This document shows, one piece after another, positions 1-5,508 of a DNA stretch of 8,208 bases. The position numbers and the translations under genes are program-made. Source of the DNA: Nitrospinae bacterium RIFCSPLOWO2_12_39_16 (lineage in GTDB: Bacteria > Nitrospinota > Nitrospinia > UBA9942); contig MHDO01000019.1 of assembly GCA_001805005.1 (NCBI GenBank), positions 1 through 8,208 on the forward strand, written 5' to 3'. The notes under the pieces were generated by a model. It saw only the letters and a list, made by a program, of their open reading frames with translations. It was not told the DNA's origin and did not search any database. Each line of letters starts with the position of its first letter. The stretch's first letter is position 1.

Positions 1-509
1 CAATAGGCTATATTGCCGCAATTAATTACTACCTCCCCATATCCGCTTATACTGCGAAGGTGCTTAATCCATCAATCTCAAAATGGGTGAGTTTTATAGG
101 AATATTTATTGTTATATTTATTGCTGTAATACTCATAGGAAAACTTATCCAGAAGGTCTTAAATGTATCAGTAACACTTACTGTTGTTGACAGGGCTGCA
201 GGCGGCATAATCGGCATGGCAAAGGGGATTATAATACTCTCAATCGTTATTCTCTTTTTATATGCTATTCCCTTTACACGAGATTATATACCAAAATCAT
301 TTATAGCCAGACATATAGTGATTTTAAACAAGAAACTTACAGGTGCATCCCCTATAGAATTTGTAAAGGAATTAAGAGGCAGTGTAAATATAGACAGGTT
401 TATTTCATCCTCAAATGAAATTTTTAAGCATAGTGACGAGATATCGGATACAGACAGAAAAAAGTTAGATGAAATAATAAAAGAAAGGATCGAGGGGTCG
501 AGGGATTAA
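1..509 (+). CDS. CvpA family inner-membrane protein (5' end outside window)
   Basis: The reading frame is open from base 3 back to the window edge, so the GTG at 60 is probably not the true start; residues upstream of it (IGYIAAINYYLPISAYTAK) fit the family. About 168 residues are visible. They show two clear hydrophobic segments (around WVSFIGIFIVIFIAVILIGK and GIIILSIVILFLYAI) joined by a short loop with VDRAAGGIIGMAKG, which matches the D-R-x-x-G-x-x-x-G-x-x-KG pattern of CvpA proteins. The C-terminal third is charged and probably cytoplasmic. Known members are small multi-pass membrane proteins linked to colicin V production and envelope stress; their biochemical role is not settled. The last codons (GSRD) and the stop lie inside a palindromic repeat. 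A receiver gene follows 50 nt downstream on the same strand, suggesting an operon. The family call is good; the function here is unknown. Confidence 0.82.
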   Translation, partial: IGYIAAINYYLPISAYTAKVLNPSISKWVSFIGIFIVIFIAVILIGKLIQKVLNVSVTLTVVDRAAGGIIGMAKGIIILSIVILFLYAIPFTRDYIPKSFIARHIVILNKKLTGASPIEFVKELRGSVNIDRFISSSNEIFKHSDEISDTDRKKLDEIIKERIEGSRD

Positions 510-536
510 GGGAAAAATACTTGAACCCTTGAACCC
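486..536. repeat. Imperfect palindrome at the cvpA stop codon
   Basis: Positions 486-502 (AGGATCGAGGGGTCGAG) can pair with 520-536 (CTTGAACCCTTGAACCC) at 12 of 17 positions, plus two G-T wobbles. Each arm is itself a direct repeat (TCGAGGGG/TCGAGGG and TTGAACCC/TTGAACCC). The left arm encodes the last residues of the CvpA protein, and the stop codon falls in the loop. A short T-run follows (537-541), so partial attenuation is possible, but the stem is too imperfect to call a terminator. The form suggests a degenerate dispersed intergenic repeat. Confidence 0.5.
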
Positions 537-546
537 TTTTTATAAA

Positions 547-553
547 GAGGGAG
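547..553 (+). promoter_or_regulatory. Ribosome binding site of the receiver gene
   Basis: GAGGGAG lies 6 nt before the ATG at 560. It is a strong Shine-Dalgarno sequence and fixes this start. Confidence 0.75.
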
Positions 554-559
554 ATTTTT

Positions 560-985
560 ATGCAAGATTTAAATATATTAGTTGTGGATGATGAAAGGGA
601 CATACGGGATGGGCTTAAAGACTTATTGGAGAGAGATGAATATAAAGTTGATACTGCGATTGATGGTAATGACGCACTTGAAAAGGCTAAGGGGCTTAAG
701 TATCAACTTGTTATTTCCGACATAATTATGCCTAGAATGTCAGGCATAGACCTTCTGGAACAAATAAAGAGTCTAAGCCCATTTATTGAGATAATAATGA
801 TTACAGGCCACTCAACATTTGAAAGAACGCTGGAATGTATAGAAAAGGGTGCCATCGGTTATATAGAAAAACCTTTTGAAAATCTGAGTGATATAACAAA
901 CCAGGTAAAAAGAGCGGCAGAAATAATAAAAGGGAAAAAAAAGGTAATGGATGCAGCCATTGAAAAGATACGGGAGAGGCTGTAG
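560..985 (+). CDS. Single-domain response regulator (CheY-like receiver)
   Basis: The 141-residue protein is essentially one receiver domain with a short helical, charged tail (about 115-141) and no DNA-binding or enzymatic output domain. Key residues are visible: acidic pair D10-D11, phospho-acceptor D54 in SDIIMPRMSG, T82 in MITGH, and K104-P105 in IEKPF. The set is complete, so it should accept phosphate from a histidine kinase, which is not in this window. Proteins of this size normally act by binding a partner, as CheY, PilG or PilH do. A strong ribosome site precedes the ATG. The stop codon TAG (983-985) shares its G with the GTG start of the next gene, so the two are probably translationally coupled and may work together. 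The tail could be an output or dimerisation helix. The receiver identity is certain; the partner is inferred. Confidence 0.93.
   Translation: MQDLNILVVDDERDIRDGLKDLLERDEYKVDTAIDGNDALEKAKGLKYQLVISDIIMPRMSGIDLLEQIKSLSPFIEIIMITGHSTFERTLECIEKGAIGYIEKPFENLSDITNQVKRAAEIIKGKKKVMDAAIEKIRERL
972..979 (+). promoter_or_regulatory. Ribosome binding site deciding the GTG start at 985
   Basis: GGGAGAGG sits 5 nt before the GTG at 985, inside the end of the receiver gene. It supports the overlapping GTG start over a second in-frame GTG at 1036, which would leave the signal peptide without a positively charged n-region. Confidence 0.6.
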
Positions 986-2640
986 TGAGGAGAGAAGTCA
1001 GAATTCGAAAGTCATCGGTTAATGATCAGTGGTTAGTGGTTGCTGTATTTCTATTTTTTTTATTGGTCACTGTATCTACTGCGAATGCGCTTTCTATCGG
1101 TGCTATTGAAGTTAAGAGCTCTTTTAACGAAAGTTTTCAGGCAGAAATTCCTGTATATGCAGACGGACAGAGCGGCTTAGAGATTTCAATAGGAAGCAAA
1201 GATGATTATGCAAAGCTTGGTATTGAAAGAACTGATATAGTTGACAGCTTATCTCTTAATGTAGAACCTTTTAATAAAGATAAAATAATTATAAAACTCT
1301 CATCTGCAAAACCGATTAACCAGCCCTCTTTCAATCTTATTATCAAGGCAACACAAAACGGCGGAACTATTCTGGAGAATTATTTTCTGGCAGTAGATTT
1401 TAAGAAAATTCTCTCCCTAAATGCCCCTGCAGCAGATAATAGACTGAAGGCTGAAGTTCCAGAGACCCATATGCCAGTTACAAAAAAAGAAGTTAAGACC
1501 TCAAATAGTTTTGCCAGCTATATCTTTACAAGGAACATGAGAAGGGGAGATAAGCAGGAGGACGTTAAAAACCTTCAAACCTTTTTAAAATTGGATTCTT
1601 CGGTTTATCCGGAAGGTCTTATTACCGGCTATTTCGGCTCAAAGACAAAGTCAGCAGTTATAAGATTCCAGGAAAAATATGCCTCAGAAATACTGTCGCC
1701 TCTTGGACTTAAATCTGGTACAGGTTATGTTGGTCCTTTTACACGGGCAAAATTAAATACCATGTCTGACTCAAAAATCACTTCTATTTATGAAACCCCT
1801 TTCTCTGTTGAAAGTCTTGCAATCGCTGATGCAATAAGGAAAGAAATAGTGGAATGGAAAAAATACTGGGAGAAAAAAGATATTGAAAAATATATGTCTT
1901 ACTATTCAAATAGGTTTAAATCAGGCGAAAGTAATCTCTCGTCATGGAAGGAATATAAAAATAATTTTAATAAGAGACATAATGGGATTGAAATATCCAT
2001 AGACAATATACAGATAAGAAGAGAGAGAAAAATGCTGATAACATCATTTCTCCAAAGATTCAAATCAGATAAGATGGAGAGTGTCGGGACAAAAACACTT
2101 TATTTTGAAGATGACGACGGCGAGTGGAAGATAAAGGATGAGAAGTGGAATAAATATACCGAGAAGGATAATCAGAATACACATCCTTATGTTATTCATA
2201 TATTTTCTTACAGGAATAGAGAATCTGCCTTAAAAGAGGTTAATTATTTCAGAAAAAAGGGTTACTCTGCTTATGATGTATCGTTTAAATTACCTGAAAA
2301 AGGTGTCTGGTACAGAGTTTTGATTGACAGATTTTCATCAAAGGAAGAGGCGCAGGAATTTGCAATGACAATTACTAAGGAGGGACATGCAGATTATGCA
2401 AAGGAATTGTACCTGCCCTATGCAATAGAGACAGGAATGTTTGAATCACATGAGGATGCAAGCAAGGAACTTTTAAAATTAGGGAAAATGGGCTATTCCT
2501 CCTATCCATTGATGATATGCAGTTCTGATAAATGCTCACATCAGATACTTATCGGGGCATACGGCAATGCCAGCAATGCTGCCCCAATATCCGAGGAATT
2601 AGTCAGCAAGGGCATCCAGAATAAAATCGTCCAGCCATAA
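985..2640 (+). CDS. Exported FimV/HubP-like protein with peptidoglycan-binding, NTF2-like and SPOR domains
   Basis: The 551-residue protein starts with a signal peptide: basic residues at 2-9, hydrophobic stretch about 17-30, and likely cleavage after TANA (A35). Residues 36-140 resemble the FimV/HubP N-terminal domain (LSIGAIEVKSSFNESFQAEIPV, then GIERTDIVDSL and a strand ending ENYFLAVDF). Residues 182-258 match a PG_binding_1 module (RRGDKQEDVKNLQTFL, YFGSKTKSAVIRFQEKY, GYVGPFTRAKLN). Residues 277-390 look like an NTF2/SnoaL-type domain (WKKYWEKKDIEKYMSYYS, ending DDDGEWKIKDEKW). Residues 400-465 form a SPOR domain (YVIHIFSYRNRESALKEV, VWYRVLIDRFSSKEEAQEFA). Residues 476-551 look like a second, more diverged SPOR-type unit containing two cysteines (C512, C517). 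This layout points to a periplasmic protein that binds the cell wall, perhaps septal or polar. FimV/HubP proteins organise poles and type IV pili, but the usual LysM and long acidic cytoplasmic part are absent. The exact function is unknown. Confidence 0.75.
   Translation: MRREVRIRKSSVNDQWLVVAVFLFFLLVTVSTANALSIGAIEVKSSFNESFQAEIPVYADGQSGLEISIGSKDDYAKLGIERTDIVDSLSLNVEPFNKDKIIIKLSSAKPINQPSFNLIIKATQNGGTILENYFLAVDFKKILSLNAPAADNRLKAEVPETHMPVTKKEVKTSNSFASYIFTRNMRRGDKQEDVKNLQTFLKLDSSVYPEGLITGYFGSKTKSAVIRFQEKYASEILSPLGLKSGTGYVGPFTRAKLNTMSDSKITSIYETPFSVESLAIADAIRKEIVEWKKYWEKKDIEKYMSYYSNRFKSGESNLSSWKEYKNNFNKRHNGIEISIDNIQIRRERKMLITSFLQRFKSDKMESVGTKTLYFEDDDGEWKIKDEKWNKYTEKDNQNTHPYVIHIFSYRNRESALKEVNYFRKKGYSAYDVSFKLPEKGVWYRVLIDRFSSKEEAQEFAMTITKEGHADYAKELYLPYAIETGMFESHEDASKELLKLGKMGYSSYPLMICSSDKCSHQILIGAYGNASNAAPISEELVSKGIQNKIVQP
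992..1041 (+). repeat. Short repeat-like stretch inside the signal peptide coding region
   Basis: AAGTCA occurs twice (995-1000 and 1008-1013) around a GAATTC, followed by GGTTAATG (1017-1024) and GGTTAGTGGTT (1031-1041). This low-complexity, direct-repeat pattern resembles dispersed intergenic repeats. It encodes the basic and early hydrophobic part of the signal peptide. The call rests on pattern only, without a genome comparison. Confidence 0.3.
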
Positions 2641-2653
2641 GAACAAAAATCAA

Positions 2654-2711
2654 AAGTGTCAGTGAACAGTGTGAGTGAAAAATACTGACACTCACACTGG
2701 CACTGACACTT
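2654..2711. terminator. Bidirectional hairpin terminator between convergent genes
   Basis: The left arm at 2654-2677 (AAGTGTCAGTGAACAGTGTG...) pairs with the right arm at 2689-2711 almost completely, with one small bulge or mismatch, around an 11-nt A-rich loop. The stem is about 23 bp. On the minus strand it is followed by a T-rich tail (complement of 2641-2653, TTTGATTTTTGTTC), which makes a good terminator for glmS. On the plus strand the tail (TTCTTTATT) is weaker. It fills the 73-nt gap between the stop of the SPOR protein gene (2640) and the stop of glmS (2714). The arms are built from repeated CAGTG/CACTG units, so it may also be a dispersed repeat serving as a terminator. Confidence 0.75.
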
Positions 2712-2713
2712 CT

Positions 2714-4531
2714 TTATTCCACTGTTACACTCTTTGCCAAATTCCGGGGTCTATCCACATTGAGACCTCTGCGGAGTGCCACATAGTAAGCAAGAAATTG
2801 AAGTGGTATGGACATGATAATGGGAAAAAGATACTCACTTGCATGAGGGACATAGAGGACATGCCTCGCCCTTTTCATAACCTCAGTATCCCCTTCTGTC
2901 GCAAATACGATAACAACACCGTTTCTCGCCTTTACCTCTTCTATATCTATCAGACTCTTTTCGTATAAGCTGTTCTTTGGTGCAAGGATTATCACAGGTG
3001 TATGTTCATCAATAAGGGCTATTGGTCCGTGCTTCATTTCCCCTCCCGGATACCCTTCTGCATAGATATAGGAAAGCTCCTTCATCTTCATTGCCCCTTC
3101 CAATGCAACCGGATAGTTTATCCCCCTTCCAAGATATAGAAATCCCTTCTTTTCGTAGAACATCTTTGACAACCCTTCTATCTCCTCCTCAAGCCCCATG
3201 ACATCCTCTATCTTTCCCATGACAGCAACAATATCATTAATCAATCCTGCAGTTTCATTATCATTAATAACACCCTTAAGTTTTGCAAGATATACTGAGA
3301 GTATGTAAAGGGCTGAAAGGCTGCTTGTAAATGTTTTTGTAGATGCAACACTTATTTCAGGACCTGCGTGGATATTTATCGTACTTCCAGACTCCCTTGA
3401 TAGACTGCTTTCAATAGTATTGCAAATGGATACAGTTTTTGCCCCATTTTTCTTTCCATTCCGCATGGCAGCAATAGTATCCACTGTCTCTCCTGATTCC
3501 GATATGGCAATTATCAGTGTATCTGAATTTATAATGGGATTTCTGTATCTAAGCTCCGAGCTTATATCCACCTCTACAGGAATCCTGCTTATCCCCTCTA
3601 TCATGAATTTCCCGATTAATCCTGCATGCCATGATGTCCCACAGCCCGTTATAAACACCTTTTTTATATTTTTAATATCTAAATCAGTAAGTTTGAAATC
3701 CTCAAAAATAATATCTCCGCCGGAAACCCTGCCTCTCACTGTATCCCATATAGCCCTTGGCTGTTCAAATATCTCCTTGAGTATGAAATGCTTATATCCA
3801 CCCTTCTCCATTAAGATGGGGTTTAAGCCGAGCCTCCTTATATTTTTTTCAACCTGTCTATTATTTTTGTCATATACCTGCACACCCTCTTTCTTAATGA
3901 CAGCAATTTCACCGTCATCAAGGAATATAATATCCTTTACATAGCTCAATATTGCAGAGGCATCGGAGGCAATAAAAAATTCACCCCTTCCCAAACCTAT
4001 TACGATGGGGTTTTCATTCCTTGCAATAACAATCTTCTCAGGGTCGGCAGGACTTATGGCAACAATGGCATAAGTCCCTGAAATCTCCTTAAGGGTTTTC
4101 TGAACTGCATTCTCCAAATTACCTGTAAAATTTTTATCAATGAGATGGGCAATAACCTCTGTATCGGTATCGGACAGAAACTTTCTGCCTTCTTTCAGAA
4201 GGGATTCTTTCAGAGAAAGATAATTCTCAATAATGCCATTATGGACAATGGCTATCTTGCCCGCTATATGAGGGTGGGCATTCTCCTCAGTAGGCTTGCC
4301 ATGAGTAGCCCAGCGGGTATGCCCAATACCATTCATTCCGTTTAGGGGCTCATTATAGAGGCTCTCCTTCAGGACATCTATATTCCCAACCCTCTTCCTT
4401 ATGCCAAGACTACTGTCCTTTATTACAGCTATTCCTGTAGAGTCATAACCCCTGTATTCAAGCCTCTTTAAGGTATCAATCAGTATGGGGATAGCATTCT
4501 GCCATCCTATGTAACCCACGATTCCTGACAT
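2714..4531 (-). CDS. glmS: Glutamine--fructose-6-phosphate aminotransferase with Ser in place of the catalytic Cys
   Basis: GlmS makes glucosamine-6-phosphate from fructose-6-phosphate and glutamine, the first step to UDP-GlcNAc, in the cytoplasm. The 605-residue length is normal for the family (about 609 in E. coli). The N-terminal glutaminase domain keeps GHTRWATHG (R73, W74, T76, H77), HNG (N98, G99) and SDTDTE (D123). The protein nevertheless starts MSGIVGYIG where the family has MCGIVGYIG: the codon is TCA, so the N-terminal nucleophile Cys is Ser. Two SIS domains follow, with TGCGTSWHAG, ISESGETVDT, SVASTKTF, KMKELSYIYAEG and EMKHGP, and the standard end DRPRNLAKSVTVE with the active-site Lys. 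No Shine-Dalgarno precedes the ATG; the leader is repeat DNA, and the glmU stop is only 13 nt upstream. Identity is certain. Whether glutaminase activity is kept is open: it may use free ammonia, or Ser may act as a weak Ntn nucleophile. Confidence 0.96.
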   Translation of the reverse strand: MSGIVGYIGWQNAIPILIDTLKRLEYRGYDSTGIAVIKDSSLGIRKRVGNIDVLKESLYNEPLNGMNGIGHTRWATHGKPTEENAHPHIAGKIAIVHNGIIENYLSLKESLLKEGRKFLSDTDTEVIAHLIDKNFTGNLENAVQKTLKEISGTYAIVAISPADPEKIVIARNENPIVIGLGRGEFFIASDASAILSYVKDIIFLDDGEIAVIKKEGVQVYDKNNRQVEKNIRRLGLNPILMEKGGYKHFILKEIFEQPRAIWDTVRGRVSGGDIIFEDFKLTDLDIKNIKKVFITGCGTSWHAGLIGKFMIEGISRIPVEVDISSELRYRNPIINSDTLIIAISESGETVDTIAAMRNGKKNGAKTVSICNTIESSLSRESGSTINIHAGPEISVASTKTFTSSLSALYILSVYLAKLKGVINDNETAGLINDIVAVMGKIEDVMGLEEEIEGLSKMFYEKKGFLYLGRGINYPVALEGAMKMKELSYIYAEGYPGGEMKHGPIALIDEHTPVIILAPKNSLYEKSLIDIEEVKARNGVVIVFATEGDTEVMKRARHVLYVPHASEYLFPIIMSIPLQFLAYYVALRRGLNVDRPRNLAKSVTVE

Positions 4532-4540
4532 AATGATTTG

Positions 4541-4603
4541 GGATTTAGGATTTAGGATTTAGGATTTTTAAATCATAATTCATAATTCGTAAATCATAAA
4601 TCC
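4541..4603. repeat. GGATTTA tandem and palindromic A/T-rich repeat at the glmU-glmS junction
   Basis: GGATTTA is repeated in tandem at 4541, 4548 and 4555, with a fourth variant GGATTTT at 4562. Degenerate copies follow (CATAATTCATAATTC, AAATCAT twice), ending in AAATCC at 4598-4603, which pairs with the GGATTT units. The repeat encodes the last 18 or so residues and the stop of GlmU. It also supplies most of the leader before the glmS start, where no ribosome binding site is seen. Confidence 0.7.
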
Positions 4604-5315
4604 TCTCTGCCTTTTTCAATTCCTCCTGCGTATTTATACCCATTATCTCATCAGGGTCTTCTGCCATTAGGGTCTCTATCTTTAGAGATGATTTGAAGGC
4701 AAGACCAACTACATCTGTAAGATAATATTCCTGCTGGATATTATTTTTATCTATTTTTTTTAATGAATTAAATAAAAAATCTTTTTTAAAGCAATATATC
4801 CCGGAATTTATCTCTTTTACCTTCTTTATCTCCGGTGATGCATCCTTCTCTTCAATTATATTTATAGCCCTTCCTCCTGAATCCCTGACTATCCTTCCAT
4901 ATCCTGTAGGATTATCTACCTTAGCTGTTAAAATTGTAACCACCGCACCTGAGTTTATATGTATTTTAATAAGTTTTCTGACTGTGTCTATCCTTAACAA
5001 TGGGACATCGCCTGACAGAATGAGCAGATTGCCATTATAATTTTTCAGTGCCTCTTCGGTCTGCTGAACTGCATGTCCGGTCCCTAACTGTTCCTTTTGC
5101 TCTACAAACTCTATTTTTTCCACTGACCACTGTTTCACTTTTTCTGCACCGTGGCCAATTACAACAATTATCTTTTCAGGATTTAACCCCTTTGCAAGGT
5201 CAATTACATGGGCTAATAAAGGCTTATTAGCTAATGGGTGGAGAACTTTCGGAAGATGAGATTTCATCCGTTTTCCCTTCCCTGCCGCCAGAATTATAAT
5301 AGCCAATCTTTTCAT
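4545..5315 (-). CDS. glmU: UDP-GlcNAc pyrophosphorylase (GlmU N-terminal domain only)
   Basis: This enzyme joins UTP and GlcNAc-1-phosphate to give UDP-GlcNAc. From the chosen start the protein is 256 residues: MKRLAIIILAAGKGKRM (nucleotide-binding loop, usually GxGTRM), LPKVLHPLANKPLL, EQKEQLGTGHAV, LSGDVPLL with the metal-binding Asp, GYGRIVRD, EEKDA, EINSGIYCF, and GINTQEEL with the second metal ligand Asn. That completes the uridylyltransferase fold. Normal bacterial GlmU is about 456 residues, with a left-handed beta-helix that acetylates GlcN-1-phosphate; that domain is wholly absent. After the linker helix the protein ends in IYDLRIMNYDLKILNPKS, encoded by repeat DNA, and glmS starts 13 nt later. 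ATG 5315 was chosen because the family begins at MKR and a possible promoter lies just upstream. ATG 5336 (seven extra residues, MLDFICF) is the alternative; neither has a clear ribosome site. The acetylation step must be done elsewhere. Confidence 0.88.
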   Translation of the reverse strand: MKRLAIIILAAGKGKRMKSHLPKVLHPLANKPLLAHVIDLAKGLNPEKIIVVIGHGAEKVKQWSVEKIEFVEQKEQLGTGHAVQQTEEALKNYNGNLLILSGDVPLLRIDTVRKLIKIHINSGAVVTILTAKVDNPTGYGRIVRDSGGRAINIIEEKDASPEIKKVKEINSGIYCFKKDFLFNSLKKIDKNNIQQEYYLTDVVGLAFKSSLKIETLMAEDPDEIMGINTQEELKKAERIYDLRIMNYDLKILNPKS

Positions 5316-5326
5316 AAAACATATAA

Positions 5327-5356
5327 AGTCTAACATTTAAAACTGCATGGTGTCAA
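5327..5356 (-). promoter_or_regulatory. Possible sigma-70-type promoter for glmU-glmS
   Basis: On the minus strand TTGACA (5356-5351) is followed, after 18 nt, by TAGACT (5332-5327), four of six matches to TATAAT. Transcription would begin near 5320, only about 5 nt before the ATG at 5315, giving an almost leaderless message. That would explain the lack of a Shine-Dalgarno sequence and would exclude the start at 5336. The -35 box is perfect but the -10 box is weak. Confidence 0.4.
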
Positions 5357-5424
5357 AATATGTTATCCAAAGTTATAATAACCCCTAAAAACATACTAAT
5401 TTTTTATTTTCAAAATATATTAAA

Positions 5425-5445
5425 ATAATACTTGACAAGTTTTAT
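5425..5445. promoter_or_regulatory. Dyad overlapping the cysD -35 box, possible operator
   Basis: ATAATACTTG (5425-5434) and CAAGTTTTAT (5436-5445) are inverted repeats matching at 9 of 10 positions around a single central A. The dyad covers the whole -35 hexamer, the usual place for a repressor site. The regulator is unknown. Confidence 0.45.
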
Positions 5446-5460
5446 AAGGTATATTATATT
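5432..5460 (+). promoter_or_regulatory. Near-consensus sigma-70 promoter of cysD
   Basis: TTGACA (5432-5437) and TATATT (5455-5460) are separated by 17 nt, the optimal spacing, in an A/T-rich region. Transcription would start near 5467, leaving a leader of about 42 nt before the cysD ATG. It is the best promoter in the window and fits the divergent arrangement with glmU. Confidence 0.75.
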
Positions 5461-5508
5461 AATTCCTAACAGATATATTTAACATTTTTTAATTTTTTAC
5501 GAGATTGT

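Noticed and set aside
1036..1038. Alternative GTG start for the FimV-like protein
   Set aside because: It would remove the basic n-region of the signal peptide and has no ribosome site as good as GGGAGAGG before 985.
2675..2968. Plus-strand open frame of 97 codons opposite glmS
   Set aside because: It starts in the terminator hairpin and runs antisense to the conserved 3' end of glmS; the protein is low-complexity and matches no family I know.
3420..3944. Plus-strand open frame of 174 codons opposite glmS
   Set aside because: It is antisense to the SIS domains of glmS, with no ribosome site or recognisable domain; it is a shadow of a real gene.
4532..4544. A glmS ribozyme or riboswitch before glmS
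   Set aside because: Only 13 nt separate glmU and glmS and these are repeat sequence; there is no room for the ribozyme.
4541..4568. CRISPR-like array from the GGATTTA tandem
   Set aside because: The units are 7 bp and contiguous without spacers, and there are no cas genes; it is a simple tandem repeat.
4545..4603. Frameshift hiding the rest of GlmU
   Set aside because: No acetyltransferase-domain sequence exists in any frame, because glmS begins directly after the repeat.
5461..5508. A SAM or other riboswitch in the cysD leader
   Set aside because: The leader is about 42 nt, T-rich, and shows no conserved helices.
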